Shown here: positions 36,754 to 48,589 of the stretch, in pieces
Numbering within the stretch: position 1 is the stretch's first letter
How the letters are laid out: each line of letters begins with the position of its first letter
Source of the DNA: Cryptomeria japonica
Lineage: Eukaryota > Streptophyta > Pinopsida > Cupressales > Cupressaceae
Assembly: GCF_030272615.1 (NCBI RefSeq)
Contig: NC_081411.1
Coordinates: 37,390,640 to 37,454,639 of the forward strand
Length of the DNA stretch: 64,000 bases
Reading direction: 5' to 3'
Made by a program: the position numbers and the translations under genes
Notes under the pieces: model-generated
Databases searched by the model: none
What the model was told of the DNA's origin: nothing
Seen by the model: only the letters and a program-made list of their open reading frames with translations

Positions 36754-37568
36754 GATTCATATGGGTTTAATGTTCTTATGATGTTAAGTTGTAGATTGCA
36801 AGGCAAGGTAGCAATAATCACAGGCGGAGCGTCAGGCATTGGTGAAGCCACCGTTCGCCAAAGTCATCGTAGCCAAAGTCATCATAGCCGACATTTCCGA
36901 TGTACCAGGTTCGAAGCTCGCCGAGTCCCTTTCTTCATTCGGTTACATTCATCCACTGTGACGTAAGCAAAGAGCAAGACGTGAGCGCAGCAGTGGATTT
37001 AGCCATGGAAAAGCATGGAAAACTGGACATAATGTTCAATAATGCGGGTGTTGGAGATAGGCATCAAAATAGTATTGCAGAGTACGAGATGGAGCAATTT
37101 GAAGCCCCCATGAATGTAAATGTAAAAGGAGTAATGCACGGCATTAAGCATGCAGCCCGCGTTATGATACCCAACAGAAAAGGGTGCATAATTTCTACAG
37201 GCAGTACTGCAGGGATTATGGGAGGAACTGCGCCTCATGCATACACGGCCTCAAAACATGCAATTATAGGCTTGACTAAAAATGGTGCGGCTGAGCTTGG
37301 GAAATATGGTATCAGAGTCAATTGTGTTTCTCCTTATCTTGTTGCAACCAGGAGTGCAATTGAGTATGTAGGAAAAGGAAAGGATGAAGTGGAGGCGTGG
37401 GGTTGCAGCATAGGGAACTTGAAGGGAACCATTCTTAAAGCGGAGGATATTGCAGAGGCCGCTCTGTATTTCGCCAGTGACGAGTCTAAATATGTGAGTA
37501 GCCATAATCTTGTTGTGGATGGAGGTTTCACAGTTGTAAACCATGACTGGGGATTATATAGGCCATAA
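36754..37568 (+). pseudogene. SDR copy 3: exon 2 only, frameshifted
   Basis: Homology with gene 2 resumes at 36754, inside the intron (GATTCATATGGGTTTA against GATCCGCTTGGGTTTA), directly beside the copia LTR end. The acceptor (TTGTAG) and exon 2 (36795-37568) follow. Exon 1 and the promoter are missing. Within exon 2, 20 bases of gene 2 are replaced by a second copy of the neighbouring 15-base CCAAAGTCATCGTAG-type word (net minus 5), and one extra base occurs soon after (net minus 4 in total), so the cofactor-binding part is out of frame. The downstream frame (36900-37568) keeps NNAG, Ser, Tyr and Lys of the active site but lacks the TGxxxGxG fold. Beyond 36960 it differs from gene 2 at only about 4 of 609 bases. 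AATAAA at 37737-37742. Taken as non-functional. Confidence 0.9.
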
Positions 37569-38309
37569 CAGCTTTTTGTATTCAGTCGCCATTACATGCA
37601 CGATATAGCAGCTATGGATACAACATGTGCTTGTACTTCAGTGATATGACTGAACATAACGGCAATTTCTTTCAGATAGATAGTTAAATTTAGAATATGT
37701 TATATGCATCTCATAATTTAGTTCACATCTTCCTTTAATAAATCCTGAAATAGCATCTGTATTTGGTGAGCCTCTTCGACGTTTTCTATTTTTCGAGATA
37801 TATTTAAGAATCAGTTACAGTTTTCTTTAAGGGAGGCATTTGTTGTCATTGTATGATTATTAAAACTAGTATGGCATCAAAAAGGGTGCAAGGGTTACGA
37901 TAAAATTGCATGATTATTAAAACTAGTACTTGCATCAAAAAGGGTGCAAGGGTTACACTGATAGTAAGATATACTTTGGTTAATATATTGGAAAGAATAA
38001 ATAAATGACATGAAAAAAGTTGCCTTTGTTGATATGAGTTAGGTTGTTCCTTGGATGTTTGATTGTCAAAGTTTCAAAGTATCCAATGTGTTTCAGTGCA
38101 AGAGTCTATCTGATAGTAAAACATGTATTATATAATATGATGGAGAGTCCAAATCAAGAAATACAAAAATCAAACTTAGTAGTGAATCCATGTATGGTGA
38201 TTAGGTTCAAAACTGAATTGAGATCATGTAAGTTACATACTTTATTAAAATATATGTACTTTTTTAGAATATAAATAAATGGTTAACTTATGAAATAAAT
38301 TAAAATGAA

Positions 38310-39099
38310 TTGATTTTTCGTGTAGGGAGCTTAACATGAATGGTTCTCAACACATAAACATCTCTTCACAGAATCTACAAAATTTGTAATATTTAAGAAT
38401 TTGAATGAATGTTTCGAGAAAAAATTTCTTTATAGAAATTTATGTCCCTTAATATGAAGGATGTTAGATTGTGCATTTTGGTAGATGATGTTGATTAAGA
38501 ACATTTACCATTGTAAAATGGCTAAAATAAGAAATTTTACTGTTGATTTCCAACTTAGTTCTAGTTGAAATCTAGTGCTTCATGAAATGTCATTGCAAGC
38601 TACTACAAATTATTACAACTATTAAAGTGTTTGAAAATATCATACCAAAAGAAGCATGGATTAGCTTGTAAAAAATGGGAGTGAAAAACTCACCAACCTT
38701 AGAAGCTTTGTTGATCAAGTGATTCCATGTTAAGTGGAGAAGGGACTTGAATAATAGTTACAATTGTCTAAAGATATTGTTTTCTATTTCCATTGTAGTT
38801 GGGACCACTAAGATAATATGAACCTTCCAAATAAGACGACAATTAGTAAAAGCATTATCCTAGCCTTAGATCCCCCCACCCACCTTGAGCACATGGAAAA
38901 TGTAACTAAAGTGATTTTAGCATTGATAACAACAATCAATTGTCTTCAGCTGAGGTCTTGTCAAAAATGGAAAACTATATCATGGGACTTTAAAATGGAA
39001 TATCTTAAAAATTTGGACATTCTCATGAGTCCAAAGATTGAAGAGATAGAAAGTTTTACATACTTGAGTCATCTGAAGAGGGTTATTATTCATGTGTGA
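38310..39099 (+). pseudogene. Decayed leucine-rich-repeat fragment, unit 3
   Basis: Best preserved of the three copies. An open stretch 38818-39099 (93 residues) reads LEHMENVTKVILAL, LQLRSCQKWKTISWDF, LKNLDILMSPKIEEI, LSHLKRVII, with leucines spaced as in LRR units of plant NLR proteins. Upstream (about 38310-38820) is the same gene in broken frames (NISSLNLQNLQYLRI-like). Non-functional. Confidence 0.5.
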
Positions 39100-39190
39100 A
39101 ACTATAAAATGCAATAAGAAGTGCCTTGTTTGAACGATTTTAATATCTACATCCTATGCAACTATAAAAAAATGGATTCATAGGTTGGTC

Positions 39191-39195
39191 ATATT
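39191..39195. repeat. Target site duplication of the Tnt1-like copia element, left
   Basis: ATATT directly before the 5' LTR, repeated at 45208-45212 directly after the 3' LTR. Units 1 and 2 show the unoccupied site (GGTTGGTGATA, then A/TTAAAT). Confidence 0.85.
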
Positions 39196-40089
39196 TGTTA
39201 GGAAAAATGGTGTCTCAACCTTGTATTTATGCGAGGTTACTATTTATAGTAAGTTTTTATTTGAGCACGAAATGGTGCGAAACTCTCCCTGAAGCTTCTG
39301 GTTGGCTAGATAAGCATTCCGGTAAAGTTGCGTTGCAAGGTCACAGCTAGTTTTGAAGATATTAAAGTTTTCATCTTGGAGGGGTGCAATAAAATATTTA
39401 AACTTAATTTTGGGGACTTTAGAGGCTCCGAAACACCCTGAAAAGTGGTCGTAACCGGCGAAGCGGGTTACGAGGTGATAGAGCACTTCGCGAGCTTTCC
39501 GGCGCTTCAAACGGTTCGTCAATCGGACACTCGGTTCTCAAGTTATGGCCTCCGGAAGTTTGTACTCCTGAAATAGGAAAAATAATTTGTATCGAATACA
39601 TAAATGAGCTGTAAAAAGGGAGCAACACGTGTTGATGTGTGCTTTAACATGTCATAGGGCATCTAGAAGGGAGATAAGGTCGGCTACACCTTATTGGGTG
39701 GTTTTAGCCCATGGAATTGTAATACCGTTTGACGGTTTCTTGTATTGTATCTCCTATTTATGAAGTGTGTGAGATAGAGGTTGTGTGTAAGAGTCTTATG
39801 GCTATTGAGTTGCCTCTGAATCTCTGATTAGTGGTACTCCTGCGAAGAGCTTGCTCTGCAAGTATTTTGTAATCTGTTTTTGATTGCAGAATAAAATATT
39901 GAGCTGCTTTTGGAGGGTGGGGTTTTTCTCCCGAAAGGGTTTTCCCCACGTAAATCATTGTGTTGTGGTATGATTGCTATTATATCTATTTCTATTTTCT
40001 ATAACTGTTATAATGATATAAAAAGTTTTGCATTACCCTCCTCTCAAGGTTAGTGTAGGAAGTTGTTTCCGCTACTTAACTTCCTTACA
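39196..40089 (+). repeat. 5' LTR of the Tnt1-like element
   Basis: 894 bp, TGTTAGG...CTTACA. Same length as the 3' LTR and about 99 per cent identical. Confidence 0.93.
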
Positions 40090-40091
40090 AG

Positions 40092-40103
40092 TGGTATCAG
40101 AGC
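40092..40103 (+). other. Primer binding site of the Tnt1-like element
   Basis: TGGTATCAGAGC, complementary to initiator tRNA-Met, two bases after the 5' LTR. Confidence 0.85.
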
Positions 40104-40213
40104 CTGATCACCTTTGGTTTCAATTGTGGGCAGTTGGGTTTTTTGAACTAATCCAGATTTGAGTGGGAGCTTGTGCAGAAGACACTTTTTGATCTTGTTG
40201 CAGGAATATTCAG

Positions 40214-43200
40214 ATGGCGAGTTCGTCAGGGAGAATAGAGGTGGAGAAATTTAATGGAAGTAATTTTGAGATGTGGAAGCTGAAGATGGAAGATCTGCTA
40301 ATAGATCGAGATCTTTGGGATGCTGTTGATGCGAATGTCCAAAGGCCCTCAGATCCTACTGCGGCAGCTCAGTATGATGTTATGGATCGAAAAGCCAAGG
40401 GTCTAATCAGACTGTGCCTGGCAGACTCTGTTCTAATCAATGTCCATGAAGAAAACTCTGCAAAGAAGCTATGGACTAAACTTGGTGAGATGTATCAAGT
40501 GAAATCTTTATTAAATCAAATTTTCTTAAGAAAGAAATTGTATTCCTTGAAGATGGAAGAGGGTGGACGAATTGCAGACCACCTAGAAGCATTCAATATG
40601 ATTGTGGCTCAATTAGTATCCGTCGGTGTTAAGATGGATGAGGAGGAGAAATGTCAGATCTTGCTTTGTTCTTTGCCTGATTCGTGGGATTCTCTTGTTA
40701 TGGCTATCGGTAGTACTTCTGTTGTTTTGAAATCTGAAGACGTGGTGGGTGCCCTACTCGGTGAAGAGATGCGAAGGAAGGTATCCATCAGTTCAAAGGA
40801 AGCCCTAACCGTTTGTGGAAGACCTAAGGAGAAAGGCAAGAAGAATGAGAAGCGCGGCAAGTCCAAATCCAAAGGGAGATCGAAATCTCCTGGAAAGTCC
40901 AAAGTCATTTGCTGGAATTGTGGTAAACCGGGTCACATCCGTAAGGACTGCAAAGAAGAAAAGAAGAAGAAAAAGAAAAAGTTTGATTCTGATTCTGAGT
41001 CCGACAAGGAAGATGGCGATGCATTTATTGCGGCTTTGGCGACTCATACAGGTAATGATGCCTGGCTAATTGACTCAGGTGCATCTTTTCATATGACTTC
41101 CAATAGAGATTGGTTTTCTGAATATGAAGGGTTTAATGGAGGTAAGGTGTACTTGGGTGATGATTCACATCTAGACATTGTTGGTCGAGGTAAAGTTAGA
41201 ATTAGGTTTTCTGATGGTAGAATAAAAAGGATTAATGGTGTGCTGCATATCCCTGGATTAAAACGAAACCTGTTATCTGTGAGCAAACTGATAGATGCAG
41301 GTGTGCAGGTAGTCTTTTCTGAAACAGGATGTAAGATGATTAAGGGTGCTATGGTAGTTGCTAGAGGTGTCAGGTTTGGCACTTTGTATAAGCTTGAAGC
41401 ATACACTGTTGAGTGTAATAGCACTTCTGTAAAAAGTAAATCTGTGGATACTTCACTGGAAGATTTGAAGGTTTCACCTTCAGCAGATGGAAATGGTTTT
41501 TGGGTACCTAAGGGTGCTCTTTCGTCTGAAGCAAAGTTACCTACAGAGAAGACTATGTTATGGCACCAGAGACTTGGCCAAATTGGAGAAAAGGGTCTAA
41601 GGACCTTGAAAAATAAAAACCTTGTTGAAGGTTTGAATGACTGTAACTTTGACTTTGATTTCTGTGAGCATTGCATTTATGGAAAACAAAACCGCGTTCA
41701 GTTTTACTCGAGTTCTCATAAAACTTGTGGTGTTTTGGATCTTATCCATTCTGATGTGTTTGGTCCAGTAGATGTCTCTTCGATTGGAAAATCCACATAT
41801 TATGTTTCATTTATTGATGATTTTAGTAGAAGGACATGGGTATATTTTCTAAAGAGTAAATCTGAAGTTTTTAGTCGTTTTAAAGAATTTAAAGCAATGG
41901 TTGAGTTGCAGACTGGAAAGAAAATAAAATGTTTGAGAACTGATAATGGCGGTGAGTTTTGCTCGAATGATTTTGATAGATTTTGTAAAGACTGTGGAAT
42001 TAACAGGCAGAAGACAACTCCGTATTCTCCACAGCAGAATGGAGTTGCAGAAAGAATGAATAGGACACTGATGGAGAAGGCTAGGAGTATGTTGAGTGGT
42101 GCTGGTCTCGAACAAAAGTTTTGGGCTGAAGCTGTTGCCACTGCTTGCTACCTGATTAACAGGTCTCCTACATCAGCTCTTGTTGATAAAACGCCTATGG
42201 AAGCATGGTCAGGTCACAAGCCTTCATTGAGACATCTTAGAGTTTTTGGTTGCGAGGCATATGCACATGTGCCAAAGGAGAAGCGAACAAAGTTGGAGAA
42301 CAAGGCTGTGAAATGTATCTTCATCGGTTATAGTTATGGTGTGAAAGGATACAAGCTTTGGGACCCTGTTGCACAAAAGGTAATTCACAGTAGAAGTGTT
42401 ATTTTTAGAGAAATTAAGTCTCCTTCTGTTACATTGCAGCCAAAACAGACTAAAAAAGAAGATGTGATTCAACTTCCTTCTACACCTAAAAGAGTTGAAT
42501 CGAGACCCCTAGATAGGCAAGAATTTGAGGAGAGCTCGTCTAGCTTTGAATCTTCAGAAGAGGAGGAAGAACCTCCAACTCAGCTTGTTCGAAGGTCTAC
42601 AAGACATAGACAACCACCTGAAAGGTATTCACCTGATGATTGGAGATGTATTTTTTCTCTGAATACTAGTGTGGATGAACCGAAATCTATAGAAGAGGCA
42701 TTAGGTATGAATGATGCAGAATCCTGGAAGATTGCTATGGAGGAAGAAATGGCAGCTTTGAAAAAGAATGATACATGGGATCTTGTACCATTCCCTGAAG
42801 GACGAAAACCTGTTGGTTGTAAATGGGTGTTCAAGAAAAAGATTGGTTCAGATGGAAACATTGAGAAGTATAAAGCAAGGTTGGTTGCAAAAGGCTACTC
42901 TCAGGTTGAGGGTGTTGATTACGGTGAGATATTTTCTCCTGTTGCAAAAATGACGTCCATTAGATTTTTGCTTTCTATTGCTACTGCTTATGATTTAGAG
43001 GTTGAGTAGATGGATGTGAAAACTGCTTTCCTTCATGGTGATTTGGAGGAAGATATTTATATGACATAGCCAGAGCACTATGTGGAGAAAGGCAAAAGTA
43101 ATTTGGTCTGTAAATTGAAGAAATCTTTGTATGGCCTCAAACAAAGTCCTAGAATGTGGTACTAGAAATTTGATACATATGTGTTGAGTTTGGGATTTGA

Positions 43201-44257
43201 ACGTTCTAAATCAGATCACTATGTTTATTATAAATCTTATGGTGATCATTTCTTATTCATTGCATTGTATGTTGATGATATGTTATTCATTGGTAAAGGG
43301 AAAGGTATGATTTCAGAACTGAAGTCTCAGCTCGCTGCTAAATTTGAAATGAAAGATCTTGGTGCAGCAAAGCACATTCTTGGGATGGAAATTAGAAGAG
43401 ATAGGGTAAACAGAAAGCTATGGCTAGGCCAAAGTAAGTATGTGAATTCAGTGTTACAGAGGTTCAACATGCAAAATTGTAGACCATTGAGTGTTCCTTT
43501 TACAGTTGGAACGAAACTATCTGTTTCAGATTGTCCTACATCCCCATTGGAGATGGAAGACATGAGCAGAGTGCCTTACCAAAGTGCGGTTGGAAGCTTG
43601 ATGTATGCTATGGTCTGTACTAGACCAGACATTGCCCAAGCAGTGGGAGTACTTTCTAGATATATGTCTAATCCTGGTAGAGTTCATTGGGATGCAGTCA
43701 AAAGAGTCTTCAGATATTTGAAGGGTACTTCAGAGTATTCTTTGTGTTATCATGGTAATTCAGTTGGAGACATGACTTCCCTTGATATCCATGGTTATGT
43801 GGATTCAGATTGGGCAGGTGATATTGATAGCAGAAGATCCACCAGTGCTTATGTGTTTACTTTGTTTGGTGGTGCAATTAGTTGGATGAGTAAGCGACAG
43901 GCTGTGGTTGCTTTATCCACTACTGAAGCGGAGTATATGGCAGCTACTCATGCTTGTAAAGAGGCCATTTGGCTTAAGAGACTGTGTTCGGATATTGGAA
44001 TAAAACAAGGTACAATGACAGTTTACTGTGATAGTCAGAGTGCAATTAGCCTAGCTAAGAACCTGACATTTCATGCCCGGACCAAACATATTGATATTCA
44101 GTATCATTTTGTTAGAGATATGGTCGAAGATGGTAGGGTGAAGCTAGTTAAGGTGGAAACTTTGATGAATGTTGCAGATGCTTTATCTAAGGCTGTGAGC
44201 ACAGAGAAGTTCAGATGGTGTTCAGAGTCTATGGGCCTTATGGCCCCTAGCAATTGA
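40214..44257 (+). other. gag-pol region of the Tnt1-like element (broken)
   Basis: One long polyprotein-type region starting MASSSGRIEVEKFNGSNF, close in style to tobacco Tnt1. Family role: the gag part forms the particle, protease matures it, integrase joins the DNA copy to the host, and reverse transcriptase/RNase H make the copy. It is given here as a part of the fossil element, not as a host gene; it is interrupted about three times. Confidence 0.9.
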
Positions 44258-44313
44258 TTCATTGTGTTGACATTCCCTTCCGCTCATGCAAGGTGTTCGA
44301 CAAGTGGGAGATT

Positions 44314-45207
44314 TGTTAGGAAAAATGGTGTCTCAACCTTGTATTTATGCGAGGTTACTATTTATAGTAAGTTTTTATTTGAGCACGAAATGGTGCGAAA
44401 CTCTCCCTGAAGCTTTTGGTTGGCTAGATAAGCATTCCGGTAAAGTTGCGTTGCAAGGTCACAGCTAGTTTTGAAGATATTAAAGTTTTCATCTTGGAGG
44501 GGTGCAATAAAATATTTAAACTTAATTTTGGGGACTTTAGAGGCTCCGAAACGCCCTGAAAAGTGGTCGTAACCAGCAAAGCGGGTTACGGGGTGATAGA
44601 GCACTTCGCGAGCTTTCCGGCGCTTCAAACGGTTCGTCAATCGGACACTCGGTTCTCAAGTTATGGCCTCCGGAAGTTTGTACTCCTGAAATAGGAAAAA
44701 TAATTTGTATCGAATACATAAATGAGCTGTAAAAAGGGAGCAACACGTGTTGATGTGTGCTTTAACATGTCATAGGGCATCTAGAAGGGAGATAAGGTCG
44801 GCTACACCTTATTGGGTGGTTTTAGCCCATGGAATTGTAATACCGTTTGACGGTTTCTTGTATTGTATCTCCTATTTATGAGGTGTGTGAGATAGAGGTT
44901 GTGTGTAAGAGTCTTATGGCTATTGAGTTGCCTCTGAATCTCTGATTAGTGGTACTCCTGCGAAGAGCTTGCTCTGCAAGTATTTTGTAATCTGTTTTTG
45001 ATTGCTGAATAAAATATTGAGCTGCTTTTGGAGGGTGGGGTTTTTCTCCCGAAAGGGTTTTCCCCACGTAAATCATTGTGTTGTGGTATGATTGCTATTA
45101 TATCTATTTCTATTTTCTGTAACTGTTATAATGATCTAAAAAGTTTTGCATTACCCTCCTCTCAAGGTTAGTGTAGGAAGTTGTTTCCGCTACTTAACTT
45201 CCTTACA
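44314..45207 (+). repeat. 3' LTR of the Tnt1-like element
   Basis: 894 bp, preceded by the purine-rich CAAGTGGGAGAT. Ends CCTTACA and is followed by ATATT. Confidence 0.93.
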
Positions 45208-45212
45208 ATATT

Positions 45213-46689
45213 AAATGTTCTAAAAGTGTATTTGTAATATTGGGGAAATCCCTTTTTTTCTTTGTTGACATTGAGCTTAGTTATCTTATTTTGCTTGAAG
45301 ATCATAAAGAATTACTATATTTGATATTTTAAGTATTCTACTCTTTATAACTATTTTTCTTTAATGTTTATGTAAATTTTTATTTTCCCAACTCAAAGTT
45401 TGATGTTAGAGATTATAATATTAATTTTAATGATTGTGGTTATAGACCAAAAAGATCAATGTCGCTTAATGCAAGACATTTATTCAAGGAGCCTAGTACG
45501 CTTAGTGGAAGTTGGAACAACTTTTAAATATCTTTTTAACTACCATAAGTAATAGTTTTTAATGTATGTCATAAATATGTGGATATTGGGATTAGTAAAG
45601 AAATAGCGATTATAGTTTACTGGATGGGACTTGTGTTTGTTTTGAATAGTTCAATTTGGATTCCATAGACCACCTATTCTCATGAATTCCATAAATAATT
45701 TTAAATGGTCACTCATTCATTTAAAACAAGCTTAAATTGTTGAGGATTGATGCATTTGTAATTATCACAAGTCAAAAGATCCCACAAACTACATAAAAAC
45801 TAGGCCAAACAACAAAACAGTTGAAAGAGGAGCAACAAATTTTCTACTTTAGAGATGGAAGGAAATCATTAGAAAATGTTGTAAGACAACAAGTTGAGAG
45901 AGAAAGGCAAGAAAAAGTAAGATATAATTAAATCCTCTTAAAGATTTGAGAAAAGTTTTTTCTTAATGAAATCCTCTTACTTTAAAATTGACCAGAATTC
46001 TTACTTAATGAAATTAAATGAATTGAAAAGTAAGATGTAAGATAACAGGCATTAAGTTTCCACAATTCATATGATAAAAACAAACTATTTTTGGATTAGA
46101 TCATTTCTTATTTCCTTATCGTGTCATCCATCCATCCGTGTTCCTTGTGCCTCCTCCCTCCCTTTGTTTAACCTTTTAGATCTGCTATTTGGCCATTTTT
46201 TCATCCTTCCTTGCTCTCTAACATCTTGATGATGGATCATAGAGTGCAATCCAAAACGTTCATGCATTTTTTTTTTTGCATAATTTAATCCAAAAACAAT
46301 TGGTTCTAAAATGTAAGATGCCCTTCACAATGATAAACCTGGTCATAAGACTCAAAAACAATTTCCATTCAATAATATATGAAGGAAAACATATCTTAGG
46401 TGAAGCTTCTCTAAACACACATCAAGTGCCCAAGCCTTCTTAAAGCTTAAAAAATTCTAAAGAAAACATGTCAGTGAGTTAGTGAGTGTTTATCAAGCAC
46501 AACTACTTATGTTATTTGACTATTGAATAATATTTACAATAAAAATGATTAGCATCATTCAACATACCAGCAATTTTTTCTATTTTTTATCTCTAACTTC
46601 ACAACTTATTTAATTATATCCTATTCTCTTTTGATTTAACAACTTTATTTATCCTAAGAGAACCCACACTTTGCATTCATGTTGGCAAA
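45213..46689. other. Distal 3' flank of unit 3, continued
   Basis: Resumes the flank interrupted at 39195 and matches 16640-18129 of unit 2. No gene. Confidence 0.6.
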
Positions 46690-46790
46690 ATTGTGGAATT
46701 TGGCTCTACATCGGCCAATTACATTTTCTTGAAAGTTTTTAAATCCTTTATCGCACATCCGTTTGTTCATTTCTTAAAAATATTAGTTCT
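46690..46790 (-). pseudogene. Short PPR relic behind unit 3
   Basis: About 100 bases matching 18230-18330 (GTGGAATTTGGCT, ACATTTTCTTGAAAGTTT, CGCACATCCGTTTGTTCAT). It is the remains of the same PPR gene that follows unit 2. Too short to show repeats alone. Confidence 0.55.
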
Positions 46791-48589
46791 TGCCCCACAT
46801 GTACCTATTGGCGAGGCTTTGCATTAAATATTTAATAATCATATGTTTGCACGACCAATAGCATGGCTTGATTTGTGTTATGTCAAGGCTATGCTAAGTT
46901 TACTTGCATGTTTGGCAAAGATATGTCATCTGATTTTAACTATTTCCTGCAGGGTGGGAGCGTTGGCATGTTGTATATGGCGGAGGCAGAGGCATTGCAG
47001 ACCCCAATGCAAGAGAATGCTTGAATATAGAGGACGGTGGCAAAAATAAAAGATCTCAGTTAGCATTCGCTGAAGCACCCAAAAAACCAAGATGAGAGAG
47101 GCACCATTTTCAAAGAGAGGGCCACCAAAACAGGGCTTGCAAAGTTCAAATCTAGGGATTGGCAAATTTTATAGGTTAAAAGAAACAGTTGGCAAAAATC
47201 ACCTGATTTGTTTGCATGCTGTGTATAGCTGGGCAACTGGGGAAGATTGGAGGGCATGGATTTGAGCAATACCGGTAATAAAAAAGAAGAGGGGTAAAAT
47301 AAATTTACAGTTGCAGGGTTTTGCAGGCACATCAGCAGGAGGTTCTGTCTTGTGAGTCTTTTTTCCCTTCCATCTCAATTTTTTACATCGGCTGGGGTTT
47401 ACACCAGCTTATTGTTGTTTTTTTGGTTTGTATAGTTTTCCTAGCAAATCAATATTTCTGTGATCTATATTGTGAAAGATAAAGTCCATTAGATGACAGT
47501 ATCATAAGTTCATAGTAAGATGTAATAGGCAGCTTTCTGGTGTTTGGTTCAGAGGATACCCATCATTTTTAGGGGAAAATCTCCTATGCTTCTAGATACA
47601 GCTAGGGTTCCCTGTACTCTCGAGGCAATCATGATGAATATCCATTAGATTGAAATCCACTTCTAAGTGTTCCTTAGTGGACCTCCTTGCCGTGTTGAGT
47701 AACCCCCACGTGGGCATATGGTGGGAGACCACTTGCAAATGAAACAGAGTCTGGCTTCAAACTTGCTTTCCTCATTTCCCTCAAGAGCATCAAAGTTGTT
47801 ACATTAGTTGTCCTTGGTGACAAAAAGGGTGCCATTTGATTGGTCTTGTTATCGGCGACTTGTAATATATTTGTAAAATGTTTTGGTTCAGTACTGCCAG
47901 AAAATATATGATGTGGGTCCTCTTAGTACAATGACATGAAGATGAGGTGGCATTTTTAAGTGACTTTGGTTGATATTTTTTAAGATGCGGATTTCAAACA
48001 AGCGTTAAAATAAAACAAAAGTATTTTGTGGGAAGTCAATTAAAACTCTTTCGAAAGCTTTTCTCTGGTTGAGTTTTGCGAACCCTAGCCCATGCTTGCC
48101 ACCGTGAACATTTCTTAGGCCATTACAGAGGGATTTTTTGGTCGATATTTTTTATGGGTCTCAAATATATTTATCTACAGGAAATGGCGATTCAAATGAT
48201 GCTTTGTATGGACGATATTGTTGGGATTATGTGCAGATTTTTCGACTCAATTTGCCCAGGTGCATATCTTCGAGAAATAGGTAACATCTTTCTTATTATT
48301 GCACTTTCTTCATGAAATCTAGAAGGGTAAATGGTAAATGGGAAGAGAAAAACATTTTTTTTTAAGAAACAAAAATGCAAAAGTTTTTTATAAGAACGGT
48401 TTCCAGTTTATTTTTGGTTTGTCATAATTTGAGAAATGAAAAACAATAATGTTTTTCCTAAGTTTTGATATTCTTCAGAAGCCAAATAAAAAGACATTGC
48501 AAGAAGTTTTCTATTTTTGGAAAAGGAAAAATGAGACAGTTGTATCTTGAACAGTTATTTTGTATGATCAACATGTTACATTTTAGTCT
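46791..48589. other. Spacer, one possible orphan exon
   Basis: No gene recognised. Around 48180-48290 a stretch bounded by an AG acceptor (TTTATCTACAG) and a GT donor (GAAATAG|GTAAC) reads MAIQMMLCMDDIVGIMCRFF and continues ICPGAYLREI. Composition is protein-like, but I do not recognise it and no partner exons are seen. Confidence 0.25.

Larger units (their letters stand above)
39196..45207 (+). mobile_element. Ty1/copia retrotransposon, Tork (Tnt1-like) lineage, nearly whole (fossil)
   Basis: Complete layout: 5' LTR 39196-40089, primer site 40092-40103, gag-pol region 40214-44257, purine-rich tract, 3' LTR 44314-45207, ATATT target duplication. Domains in order: gag (from about 40214), zinc knuckle CX2CX4HX4C near 40915, aspartic protease with DSGAS near 41075, integrase with HHCC-type and D,D,E parts (about 41560-42300), reverse transcriptase with YVDD (about 42650-43500), RNase H (about 43790-44200). 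The coding region looks almost whole with about three breaks, so this copy is dead. The LTRs differ at about 9 of 894 positions (1 per cent), pointing to insertion some millions of years ago at conifer-like rates. It landed in the 3' flank of SDR unit 3 after the unit had arisen. Confidence 0.93.

Noticed and set aside
39244-39958. Repeated minus-strand open frames at 39.2-40.0 and 44.4-45.1 kb
   Set aside because: They are identical because they sit in the two LTRs of the copia element; LTR sequence, not genes.
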